From Phycisphaerales bacterium UBA5793 (GTDB taxonomy: Bacteria > Planctomycetota > Phycisphaerae > Phycisphaerales > UBA5793), in the NCBI GenBank assembly GCA_002418285.1, contig DIDT01000056.1, positions 28,841 through 92,840 of the forward strand: DNA of 64,000 nucleotides. The letters run 5' to 3'. A model generated the notes under the pieces. That model did no database searches, was not told where the DNA came from, and was given only the letters and a program-made list of their open reading frames with translations. Shown one piece after another: positions 53,402 to 61,567 of this stretch. Position 1 is the stretch's first letter. Every line of letters starts with the position of its first letter. Position numbers and translations under genes: made by a program.

Positions 53402-55765
53402 ATGGCGAATCGCGCGACACTCGGTTTCGTGATCGCGACGGTAGCATTGCAGCTTGGCTCAGTCGCACCGGCCACGGCCCAGTCGACAGACACGATCAAC
53501 CTCGGCCTGCGCGGGGTGTACTTCGTCGAGAACCAGGGCCAGTGGAGCGACGCAAGTGTCCACTACGGCTTCAAGACGCACGGCCTCGACATCGCATTCC
53601 GACAGTCGTCGTTCACGATGCACCTCGCGCGGGAGACGGCCGAAGCGAGCCCGAAGCGTGAGCGAGGCGCTTTGCCGTTCGCCGACGCCGCCCAAGTCGA
53701 AACCACTTCGTCCGAGCACCTCACTCTCACTGTCACCTTCCCCGGCAGCAATGGTGTGCTGCCCGAAGCAGCGCAGCCCCAAAGCGCGAAGTTCAACTAC
53801 TACATCGGCGATGATGAATCGAAGTGGGCGAGCAACGTGCCATCCTTCGGTGAAGTGATCTACCCCAATCTCTACGACGGCGTTGATCTGCACGTATGCG
53901 GCAGCGATGACGGCATTCTCAAGTACGAATTCCTCGTCGCGCCCGGCGCCGACTACTCGCGGATTCAGATTTCATACGACGGGATCGACTCGCTGTGTGT
54001 TGACGCGAGCGGCGATTTGCAAATCAGCACAACGTCAGGCACGATCAGCGATGCCGCGCCGATTGTGTGGCAGGGGGCCGATGTCGATGCAACCATCCCG
54101 GCGCGTTTTCAACTTTGCGATGCGCATTCATATCGCATTGTCCTCGAAGGGCCAATTGATCCCGCACGCGGTCTGGTCATTGATCCCGATGTTGATTGGA
54201 TGCTCTACCTTGGCGGAAGCGATTCTGACAATGCAACTGGAATCATCGTGGATGGGGCCAACAACGTCTTTGTATCCGGCGCGTCGAAATCTCTTGATTT
54301 TGAAGGGGGCTTGAACAGCAACCATGGCGGCTACGACGCATTCGTCGCCAGGCTCGATACGGCCGGGAATCTGGCGTGGATGGCGTATCTCGGAGGAAGC
54401 GGCGACGAGGGCACGGCCGTCGACGGGGGCCTCGCGATGACTCCGACCGGTCGCCTTCTCCTGGCCGGCCGCACTACTTCGACCGACTTCGCCGGGCGCA
54501 CGAATTCAAACCACGGCGACTACGACGCCTTTCTTGCAACGTTGACTGCTTCGGGCCAGGTGCTGGGCATGACGTATTACGGCGGGAGCGCCAAGGAATC
54601 GTGCGGCGGCATAGCGCTTGACAGTGGCGGGAATGCGCTGCTGGCCGGAACCACGGCATCGTCTGATTTCGAAGGGCGCCTCAACGACTACCACGGCAAC
54701 ACGGATGCCTTCGTTACCAAGATCAATCCGTCGGGCGCGGTGCAATGGATGACCTATCTCGGCGGGACGGGCGAGCGATACTTCGGCGATGCCGCATTTG
54801 CGATCGATGTTGATGCCAATGACAACGCCTGGGTGGCCGGGACGACCGACTCGGAAGACTTTGAAGGCGCGGACAACCAGTTCTTCTCGACAACCGGCGG
54901 GTTCCTTCTCCAGGTGAATGCGTCCGGCTCGCTCCAGTGGATGTACTACCTGCAGGACACCACGACCGTCGTGGATGCGATGCAACTCGTGGATAGCGAT
55001 CACGTTGTCATCACCGCACATCCTGATGCCACCGGAGGATGCTGCGGCTTTGCCATGAACGTCGATTCGCAGGGTGTCGTCGCGTGGCGCAACGGCTTTG
55101 ACGGAAGCGAATCCGAGAACTTCTGCGAAGGCTCTGCCGTGGACGGCGACGGCAACGTCTACATCACGGGGTACACCAACTCGCCTGATCTCGAGGGACA
55201 CGACAACACTTATCACGGCGGCACGTACGATGCGTTTGTCGGCAAGATGAGTCCGCAAGGTGCGGTGCTATGGTCAACGTTCCTTGGTGGATCGGATCGT
55301 TATGAGGGCGGCAGTGCGGTGGCATTTGATCGCGCCGGCAACCTGCTCGTCGTCGGCTACGCAAGGTCAACCGACTTCGAAGGACGGTTGAATGATTTGC
55401 ACGGAGGCTCGGATGCATTTGTCGCCCGCTTGCATCTCGTCGATTCGCCGCAACTGGACGTGACGTCGTCGTGTCCTGCCGGCGGGCCGATCACGGTCTC
55501 CTGGTCCAACGCCACAGGAAGCGGCACGGCGGCATTGCTCTATGCCCGCAACACCGGCTCATTCGTGATTCCCAACAATCGGCCCTGCGCGGGAACCACG
55601 CTCGGCCTCGGCACGCAACAACTTCAAATCGTCTTCACCGGCAACTCCGACTCCAACGGCTCGCGCACCCTCAACTCCAACGCCAGCCCAGGCGCGTGCG
55701 GGGGTTATCTCCAACTCCTCGACCTCACCACCTGTGCCACCAGCAACGTCGCAAGGATTGAGTGA
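53402..55765 (+). CDS. Secreted SBBP-repeat beta-propeller protein (paralogue C)
   Basis: 787 aa from the ATG at 53402, with AGAGG upstream. A signal peptide (ending APATAQ) precedes an N-terminal domain nearly the same as paralogue A, including 35 residues encoded by a 105-bp identical DNA block. Seven repeat units follow. Five or so retain the YLGG core, while two (MYYLQDTTTVVD; WRNGFDGSES) are degenerate but keep the spacing. The C-terminal domain ends TCATSNVARIE as in A and B. It is inverted relative to A and B, 10 kb away, flanking the cytochrome operon. Confidence 0.85.
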   Translation: MANRATLGFVIATVALQLGSVAPATAQSTDTINLGLRGVYFVENQGQWSDASVHYGFKTHGLDIAFRQSSFTMHLARETAEASPKRERGALPFADAAQVETTSSEHLTLTVTFPGSNGVLPEAAQPQSAKFNYYIGDDESKWASNVPSFGEVIYPNLYDGVDLHVCGSDDGILKYEFLVAPGADYSRIQISYDGIDSLCVDASGDLQISTTSGTISDAAPIVWQGADVDATIPARFQLCDAHSYRIVLEGPIDPARGLVIDPDVDWMLYLGGSDSDNATGIIVDGANNVFVSGASKSLDFEGGLNSNHGGYDAFVARLDTAGNLAWMAYLGGSGDEGTAVDGGLAMTPTGRLLLAGRTTSTDFAGRTNSNHGDYDAFLATLTASGQVLGMTYYGGSAKESCGGIALDSGGNALLAGTTASSDFEGRLNDYHGNTDAFVTKINPSGAVQWMTYLGGTGERYFGDAAFAIDVDANDNAWVAGTTDSEDFEGADNQFFSTTGGFLLQVNASGSLQWMYYLQDTTTVVDAMQLVDSDHVVITAHPDATGGCCGFAMNVDSQGVVAWRNGFDGSESENFCEGSAVDGDGNVYITGYTNSPDLEGHDNTYHGGTYDAFVGKMSPQGAVLWSTFLGGSDRYEGGSAVAFDRAGNLLVVGYARSTDFEGRLNDLHGGSDAFVARLHLVDSPQLDVTSSCPAGGPITVSWSNATGSGTAALLYARNTGSFVIPNNRPCAGTTLGLGTQQLQIVFTGNSDSNGSRTLNSNASPGACGGYLQLLDLTTCATSNVARIE
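53789..53893 (+). repeat. 105-bp block identical (inverted) to 43359-43463
   Basis: The partner of the block in paralogue A, on the opposite strand. It encodes KFNYYIGDDESKWASNVPSF and the next 15 residues in both genes. The inverted arrangement could allow inversion of the intervening 10 kb. Confidence 0.9.
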
Positions 55766-55798
55766 GAACGACAACGCGACTCGTCATACGCTCAACGC

Positions 55799-56257
55799 AT
55801 GATTGCCGTCGTGCAGCGCGTGAGCCGGGCGTCGGTTTCCGTCGAGGAAGCCGGCTATCGCGCTGACATCGGCCGCGGGCTCGTCGTGCTGCTCGGTGTC
55901 GAGAAGGGCGATGAGCGGCGGCAGGCCGACTGGCTGGCCGGCAAAGTCGCGCGGCTGCGCATCTTTGCCGATGACGCCGGGCTCATGAACCGCTCCATCA
56001 TCGACATCGGCGGCGAAGCGCTGGTCGTCAGCCAGTTCACGCTCGCCGGCGACTGTCGCAAAGGCAATCGGCCCAGTTTCGATCGAGCCGCGCCCCCCGA
56101 GGTGGCCGAGTCGCTCTATGAGTATTATGTCCAGCGACTGCGGGATGTTGAAGGTGTGCCGACGCGCACCGGCGTGTTTCGCGCCATGATGGCGGTCGAA
56201 CTCGTGAACGACGGCCCGGTGACGCTAATGATAACTACGGCGGATATGCCGCGCTGA
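55799..56257 (+). CDS. dtd: D-aminoacyl-tRNA deacylase
   Basis: 152 aa, full length. It starts MIAVVQRVSRASVSVEE as typical DTDs do. The two active-site signatures are VVSQFTLAGDCRKGNRPSF and the Gly-cisPro loop VELVNDGPVT near the C-terminus. It hydrolyses D-amino acids (and glycine mischarged on tRNA-Ala) from tRNA. It lies 33 nt downstream of SBBP paralogue C and may have its own promoter. Confidence 0.96.
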   Translation: MIAVVQRVSRASVSVEEAGYRADIGRGLVVLLGVEKGDERRQADWLAGKVARLRIFADDAGLMNRSIIDIGGEALVVSQFTLAGDCRKGNRPSFDRAAPPEVAESLYEYYVQRLRDVEGVPTRTGVFRAMMAVELVNDGPVTLMITTADMPR

Positions 56258-56319
56258 TCGACGCGCGGCGGCCGGCCGTGTGGGGCCATGACCAACTTTT
56301 CCCGTGGAGGTATTTTCAA

Positions 56320-57999
56320 ATGAAGTTGAACCATCGCCGACTTGCAGCGATTGGCATCTTCGTCGCCGCCGTGTCGCTCGTCACCGGCTGCGCGGAGCAG
56401 TCGAGCAGCCGCGTCGACCCGGCCATGACCGCGGCGCGGGCGAAGTTCTACGAGGGCTTCTCCGGTTATCACCGCGCGATTACGACCGATTCGCCCGAAG
56501 CGCAGAAGTGGTTCGACCAGGGGCTGCAACTGCTCTACGGCTTCAACCACGACGAAGCGATCCGCTCGTTCCGCAAGGCCGGCGAGGTCGATCCGAACTG
56601 CGCCATGGCGTGGTGGGGGGTCGGCTACGCGTACGGCATGCACATCAACAACCCGGTCATGACCGATGAGCAGTCGCACCTCGCCTGGCTGGCCACGCAG
56701 GAAGCGGTCAAGCGCAAGGCCAACGCCTCGCCCGTCGAGCGCACGATGATCGAAGCGCTGGCGCAGCGCTACACGTGGCCCGCGCCGGCCGATCGGCGGC
56801 CGCTCGACGAGGCGTACGCCGCCGGCATGTTCAAGGCGTGGCGCAACTTCCCGCTCGACGGCGACGTCGGCGCGCTGTATGCCGAGTCGTTGATGGATCT
56901 TCAACCGTGGGATCTGTGGACGCACGAGGGCGAGCCCAAGGGCCGCACGCTGGAGATCGTCAGCGTGCTGGAGCAGACCATTCACCGCCACCCGCGTCAT
57001 CCCGGTGCGAATCACTTCTACATCCACACCGTCGAGGCGTCGAAGAATCCCGATCGCGCCACGGCGTCGGCCGAGCGGCTGGTGGACATGGTGCCCGGCT
57101 CGGGGCATCTCGTACACATGCCTTCGCACATCTACGTTCGCACGGGTCGCTACGCCGAGGCGGCCGACGCCAACGAGCGGGCGATGGCGGCAGACGAGGC
57201 GTACTTTGCGATCGCGCCCAAGCCGCGTTTCTACGTGCTCTACTACGTGCACAACATCCACTTCCTCGCGTTCGCGGCGATGATGGAAGGCCGCTACGAG
57301 ACGGCGATGACCGCGGCGCGCAAGATCGAGCAGAACGTGCCCGACGATTTCGTGCGCGAGTACGTCACGCTGGCCGACGGGCTGATGCCCACGCCGCTGC
57401 ACGTGATGATCCGCTTCGGCAAGTGGGAGGACATTCTGAGTGAGCCCGAGCCGCCGGCGTATCGGCTGCTCAGCCGGGCGATTCGGCACTACGCCCGCTG
57501 CGTGGCCTACTCGGCGACAGATCGCACCGAGGAGGCCGAGGCCGAGATGCAGGCGTTCGATGCGCTCGCGGCGCAGATCGGCGACGACTGGTACGTCGGC
57601 AACAACCCGGCGAGCGTGATCCTGCCATTGGCGCGGCAGATGATGCTTGGCGAGATGCGCTTCCGCGAGGGGCAGCGCGAGGAGGCGTTCGCCGCGCTGC
57701 GCCAGGGTGTGGCGATGGAGGATGAACTCGTGTACGACGAGCCGCCGGGCTGGATGCAGCCGGTGCGGCACGCGCTGGGCGCGCTGCTCATGGCCGACGG
57801 CCGCAGTGCCGAGGCCGAAGCGGTCTACCGGGCCGATCTCGAACACCACCGCAACAACGGCTGGTCACTGCTGGGCCTGGAAAACGCGCTGCGGGCGCAA
57901 GGTCGCGAGCAACAGGCGGCCGAAGCGGCGAAGCAACGTGAAGTGGTGTGGGCTCGGGCGGATGTGGAGCCGACTTCTTCTTGTTATTGTCAGCCGTGA
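56320..57999 (+). CDS. TPR-repeat lipoprotein
   Basis: 559 aa from the ATG at 56320, with GGAGGT 8 nt upstream. The N-terminus is a lipoprotein signal (IFVAAVSLVTGC). The body consists of TPR-like helix pairs (AQKWFDQGLQLLYGFNHDEAIRSFRKAGEVDPNCAMAWWGVGYAYG; RYAEAADANERAMAADEAY; REEAFAALRQGVAM; GRSAEAEAVYRADLEHHRNN). The phrase ANHFYIHTVEAS and other His/Trp-rich parts match a widespread family of planctomycete and proteobacterial TPR proteins of unknown function. Protein-protein interaction in the envelope is the safest statement. Confidence 0.82.
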   Translation: MKLNHRRLAAIGIFVAAVSLVTGCAEQSSSRVDPAMTAARAKFYEGFSGYHRAITTDSPEAQKWFDQGLQLLYGFNHDEAIRSFRKAGEVDPNCAMAWWGVGYAYGMHINNPVMTDEQSHLAWLATQEAVKRKANASPVERTMIEALAQRYTWPAPADRRPLDEAYAAGMFKAWRNFPLDGDVGALYAESLMDLQPWDLWTHEGEPKGRTLEIVSVLEQTIHRHPRHPGANHFYIHTVEASKNPDRATASAERLVDMVPGSGHLVHMPSHIYVRTGRYAEAADANERAMAADEAYFAIAPKPRFYVLYYVHNIHFLAFAAMMEGRYETAMTAARKIEQNVPDDFVREYVTLADGLMPTPLHVMIRFGKWEDILSEPEPPAYRLLSRAIRHYARCVAYSATDRTEEAEAEMQAFDALAAQIGDDWYVGNNPASVILPLARQMMLGEMRFREGQREEAFAALRQGVAMEDELVYDEPPGWMQPVRHALGALLMADGRSAEAEAVYRADLEHHRNNGWSLLGLENALRAQGREQQAAEAAKQREVVWARADVEPTSSCYCQP

Positions 58000-58374
58000 G
58001 GGGAGTGAGCGGGTGAGTGGGTGATGGGGTGAACGAGTCCGACGCGCAAGCGAGGTTCGGGCCGATCTTCCGAGTCGGCTGGGAGCGGTACTCAATGGTC
58101 CCTCGCCTCCGCGAGGGCAGGCTCGACCCAGCACGGGATCAACTCGGCATAGGGTTGGCGGATCGAGAGGGCGAGCATATTGGCCTTTGTCAGCCAATCT
58201 TGCGATGCTCTCCTCTCAACTTTCACCTGCTCAGCGTTCTCGGCGCAGCGGCGCCGGCCTATCATCGCCGAAACGCGGCACCGGCTTCAGAGCGCACGAA
58301 GATGCGAGTCAGCTCGATCGGACTCTCATTATGGACGTGCCCCCTCTAATCGTGCTCGGTGGAGAAGCATTGAG
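58000..58374. other. Gene-free stretch
   Basis: About 375 bp. It begins with a short GTGAGTGGGTGATGGGGTGA-like simple repeat and contains one hairpin (CCCTCGC 58100-58106 with 58111-58117) lacking a T tract. Open frames here have no ribosome binding site or recognisable protein. Confidence 0.5.
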
Positions 58375-59040
58375 ATGAGCGGCCGAAGTAGCCTGAGTTC
58401 CGACTTGAGCGAACTTCCCGAACCCGGGGCTGAGGCAGTGGCGCCAAAGGGATCCGCATGGTGGTTTACTACCGCTGCCTACGTGCTCGGAGCACTCGGA
58501 ATGACCTTCGGTCCAGGGGGGGAGGGAGGAAGGATTCAGCGTGCACTGTTTGCTGGGTTGCTGATGCTCGCATCCCTTGCAGTAGTTTGGTGCCTTCTTT
58601 GGATAAGCTCCAGAAGCAGGTGGTTTTGGACCCGCTGGCGGAAAGGGAAGTACTACGACACCCTCTACGAAATTGCCGCGCTTCAAAAACGAGGATTCGA
58701 AGCGAACCAAAGCCTGATCCGGAGGTTCCTTAGTGCAGTTCCTACCTACGGGCGAATATCCCATTCGGTTTACCGCGGCCGCGTGTTGCTGGAGGTGCCG
58801 AAGTCGGGACGACGGGCGCTTCCCGTCGTGGGGCAAGCGTTCACACTTTTTGATTCTCAATCCGGCGAGTCGTTGGGAACGTTTGAAGTTACTTCGTCCG
58901 ACGGCGAATTGAGCCAGCTTCAGGACTGCGGCGACGTGGATCCCCTGTTTGCTGGATACGCGCATAGCGCCAATGCAACGAGGACTCCTGAACACATGAT
59001 ATTGGTTAGGCTTCCAGAAGGGAGTGCTGGAAATGAGTGA
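58375..59040 (+). CDS. Two-TM membrane protein, unknown
   Basis: 221 aa from the ATG at 58375, with GGAG upstream. A Ser/Glu/Pro-rich N-terminus (1-27) is followed by two hydrophobic helices (about 29-46 and 58-78) and a cytoplasmic C-terminal domain with basic helices (RWFWTRWRKGKYYDTLYEIAALQKRG) and a beta-rich end (GRVLLEVPKSGRRALPVVGQAFTLFD). Its last 8 bases overlap the start of the next gene. The base composition is lower in GC than the neighbours, so it may belong to a transferred block reaching to about 61 kb. Confidence 0.65.
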   Translation: MSGRSSLSSDLSELPEPGAEAVAPKGSAWWFTTAAYVLGALGMTFGPGGEGGRIQRALFAGLLMLASLAVVWCLLWISSRSRWFWTRWRKGKYYDTLYEIAALQKRGFEANQSLIRRFLSAVPTYGRISHSVYRGRVLLEVPKSGRRALPVVGQAFTLFDSQSGESLGTFEVTSSDGELSQLQDCGDVDPLFAGYAHSANATRTPEHMILVRLPEGSAGNE

Positions 59041-59476
59041 CGGCACCGCATCGGATGTGAGAAGCCCGATTACCGGGCGCGTCGCGCAGATCCTCAATGC
59101 GCGCGAACTGGTAATCAATATCGGAAAGGCTGCCGGTGTCGTGAAGGGAATGAAGTTCAAGGTTCTCGCGGACACTCCGCTCGAGGTTCGGGACCCGGGT
59201 ACAGGCGATCTCTTGGACGAGATTGACCGCGAAAAGACTCGAGTTGAGGCAGTGGAGGTGCGGGACAAGATTACAATCTGCCGAACGTTTCGGGTGATTA
59301 CAACAGGGGGGGTGGACTTGCGCGCGCTTGCGTCGATAGCGTCGGCCTTCCAACGTGCCGAATCGAGGCCGGAAACGCTATCGCTGGAGGACTCTTCTCT
59401 CCCTCCCCCACTTCCGGAAGCTGAAAGCTACGTCAAGGCGAACGACCGTGTCGAGGAACTAACCTCAACACCGTAA
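59033..59476 (+). CDS. FlgT C-terminal-domain-like small protein
   Basis: 147 aa from the ATG at 59033, which overlaps the upstream gene, with GGGAG about 8 nt before it. Residues about 10-95 (SPITGRVAQILNARELVINIGKAAGVVKGMKFKVLAD...EVRDPGTGDLLDEIDREKTRVEAVEVRDKITICRTF) follow the pattern seen in FlgT_C domains: a small beta barrel with GxAxGVxxGMxFxV and a DPxTG strand. The tail is Pro/Glu-rich. Such domains also occur outside flagella. With its membrane partner it may form a small envelope complex. This is inference. Confidence 0.6.
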   Translation: MSDGTASDVRSPITGRVAQILNARELVINIGKAAGVVKGMKFKVLADTPLEVRDPGTGDLLDEIDREKTRVEAVEVRDKITICRTFRVITTGGVDLRALASIASAFQRAESRPETLSLEDSSLPPPLPEAESYVKANDRVEELTSTP

Positions 59477-59620
59477 GTACGCCGGGGTCGAGCGACGTTC
59501 TGAGAGCGCGGGCCACGCGAGGGGGCTTTGAACAGCCGAATCAAGCAGTTTGAGGCCTGCGCCTTCGGCATCGATCTCCGGTCGAAAGGCCTCCCTCCGC
59601 ACGAGGGCATTCGGTCCTTT

Positions 59621-60601
59621 TCAAAATGGCATTTCGTCTGCCGGTTCTTTGGGTGGAATCGGTAGAGGAAGATCAGACACGATACGGGCCGCGTGGTTCA
59701 GAAACTCCTCACGATCCATGAAAATGATCTGCCGACGCTGCTCCTTGTCAAGGTGCTCTGCGATCCAGTTTCGCGCGGCTCGAGTAATGACTGACCCAGA
59801 AATGATGTAGATATGGTCGAGCAATACCTTTTTGCTGATGTCGGGGTCGAATACCGCATGGCTCATCGCCATGCGAACTTGGTTCAGGACCTCCGTGACG
59901 TTCCCGCCACTAGCGCCACGGGCGTCAATCTTGCCTTTTTTCACTTGGGCACAGAAGTACAACCAATGTCCAGTCGGCAGCTGGAATTTCATCCAAAGGT
60001 CTTTGCCGTATTCGAGAGTCTTCTCGCGGTGTCCCGACGCCTCAACGCGATGGAACCCTAATCGCTGAAATAGCGGAACGAGTACGACTTCTGTGATTTC
60101 GTCTTCTGTGGCGGTGTCGAGAAATCCCGAAACACGGTCGCGCTGTGCCGACTCATCAGGACTAAGCGCTCGTGGACGGTTGGGAATCTGCGCTGAGCAG
60201 GCCCCGGTACCGTTGTTTCGAAGATGGCACCTGCCTGCTGAGCCTGGGAAGACAACCAACGACTCTCGATCGAGCACGTCGTTGAGTGCTTCAAGTGCCT
60301 TCTCCCAGTTGCTTGACTCGTCTTCGAAATACTGTTTGTCACTGAGACCCTCGATGACCGCGACCAACGCATCAGACGGCAGATCGGGGAGGCTTGTGGT
60401 CTCCATGTTCAACTTCTCAAGCACGCTCATTACCCAGAATCGCCGCGTGCTGCCGTCGTGAACGTGGTACAGATCGCAGTCCGAGAAAAAGTCAGTAAGC
60501 CGGCTACTTGAGCGGTAGGGGAAGTTCTTTGACACCTTTCGCTCCTTGTCCCCGCAGATCATGAGCGCAAGATTCGAAAGCGTTCTGTTGGCAAGTTTCA
60601 T
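59621..60601 (-). CDS. PD-(D/E)xK nuclease-like protein, possible defence function
   Basis: 326 aa. The C-terminal half has TEDEITEVVLVPLFQRLGFHRVE followed by LEYGKDLWMKFQLP...WLYFCAQVKKGKID, with D201 and Q219-V-K221. This is the E...(G)xD...QxK restriction-endonuclease-fold pattern seen in type I/III subunits and predicted defence nucleases. The N-terminal approximately 150 residues are unlike any family I recognise and contain Cys/His residues (CGDKER, GRCHLRNNGTGAC). No ribosome binding site precedes the ATG at 60599-60601, while TAGAAT lies 10-15 nt upstream (60611-60616), suggesting a leaderless mRNA. No methylase or helicase partner is adjacent. A 20-bp repeat array lies 215 bp upstream. 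Confidence 0.6.
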   Translation of the reverse strand: MKLANRTLSNLALMICGDKERKVSKNFPYRSSSRLTDFFSDCDLYHVHDGSTRRFWVMSVLEKLNMETTSLPDLPSDALVAVIEGLSDKQYFEDESSNWEKALEALNDVLDRESLVVFPGSAGRCHLRNNGTGACSAQIPNRPRALSPDESAQRDRVSGFLDTATEDEITEVVLVPLFQRLGFHRVEASGHREKTLEYGKDLWMKFQLPTGHWLYFCAQVKKGKIDARGASGGNVTEVLNQVRMAMSHAVFDPDISKKVLLDHIYIISGSVITRAARNWIAEHLDKEQRRQIIFMDREEFLNHAARIVSDLPLPIPPKEPADEMPF

Positions 60602-60815
60602 TGTTGCGGTATTCTAGCCTACTCTCGGTGTTGCGAATGCCTTTGCATCGCGAACAGCACGGACTCGATTACGCAATAGTTCGAGTGCGTCTCTTCTCGA
60701 GCCTAGTTCGAGATCCGAGTCCTGCTGGTCCGACGATGGGGCGTCATTCGAATCCTCGGGGCAGCGTCGCCAGATGCCGAGCGCTTTCCCTGCCTCTGGT
60801 TTGTCCCAGCAGAGT

Positions 60816-61015
60816 CTAACTCGTCGCCGGAGCCGCTAACTCGGCGAGTGAGGTCCTTACTCGTCCCCGGAGACTCTAACTCTGCGAGTTAGCCTCTCAT
60901 TCGTCCCGGGAGACAGTAACTCTACGAGTTAGGCTCTAACTCGTCGAGTAAGGCTCTAACTCTGCGAGTTAGACTCTTACTCTGCGAATAAGAATCTGAT
61001 TCGCACGGGGAGGAG
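60816..61015. repeat. Ten-unit 20-bp tandem array of 17-bp palindromes
   Basis: Ten units of exactly 20 bp start at 60816, 60836, 60856 and so on to 60996. Six units are palindromes near CTAACTCNNCGAGTTAG (7-3-7); those at 60876 and 60956 are perfect. Four units (60816, 60856, 60896, 60996) share a different right half, close to TCGTCCCCGGAG. In the first six units the two kinds alternate. A degenerate extra unit may lie at 60796. There are no unique spacers. Confidence 0.85.
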
Positions 61016-61442
61016 CGGTTTTGGGCGCTGTGTTTGCTTTTTTCAATCAATCACCTGATCGGGCTGGATCGTTCCGGCTCATGCGCCGACACATGGGTTG
61101 GACCACGAGGTCCGGACACCAAGCGCGACACGCGAGTCCATGACAGGCTCTTGACGCGATCAGTGGGTACGACCCGGCCGAACGACGATGAGCGATTCAG
61201 TTCGCAGACCATCAGTCAGGCCTTAGCAGATCCCGCAGACGATCACGCCGGATGAACCAGTCGTGGCAGCGCGTTGCGCCGATGGGGTATTGGTACGCAC
61301 GGCGGGCGCTGCAAAGCTGGGTGGCATCGAACGCCGCGGCTCCGGGCGGAGTTCGATGTCGAGCGTCCTTGCCCGTCCGCACTGAACTCTCGCCCAGAGC
61401 GACGAGCGTTCAGTGGCACCCGTTGTGTGATTGCGCGGGCGC

Positions 61443-61463
61443 GGTCCGCATGGCGGACCCTAC
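61443..61463. repeat. Solitary REP arm matching the element at 35143-35247
   Basis: All 21 bases are identical to the arm at 35227-35247, including the 7-bp hairpin with an ATG loop. It lies next to the terminator of selenoprotein 2. Confidence 0.75.
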
Positions 61464-61477
61464 GGCACGAAAAGCAC

Positions 61478-61507
61478 AAGCGGCGCCGAGATGTCTCGGC
61501 GCCGCTT
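61478..61507 (-). terminator. Terminator of selenoprotein 2
   Basis: A perfect 14-bp stem AAGCGGCGCCGAGA (61478-61491) with 61494-61507. On the minus strand it is followed by GTGCTTTTCG. It lies 60 nt past the stop of the gene at 61568. Confidence 0.75.
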
Positions 61508-61567
61508 GGTGTTGGCTGATCTGTCTGGTTCGCCCGCAGCACAACGCGGCGAGCGGGGCACGGGAGA

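Larger units (their letters stand above)
60602..61567. other. Long gene-free region containing repeats
   Basis: 966 bp between two minus-strand genes. It holds the 20-bp array (60816-61015), a solitary REP arm (61443-61463) and a terminator (61478-61507). Between 61016 and 61440 I see only a T-rich patch (GCTTTTTTC near 61040) and no credible gene. The frame at 61252-61797 has odd composition and no ribosome binding site. Confidence 0.6.

Noticed and set aside
58100..58117. Terminator after the TPR lipoprotein
   Set aside because: A 7-bp hairpin without a following T tract, 100 nt from the stop; too weak to call.
60816..61015. CRISPR array
   Set aside because: Units are 20 bp with no unique spacers of 25-40 bp, and the repeats drift. 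No cas gene is near.
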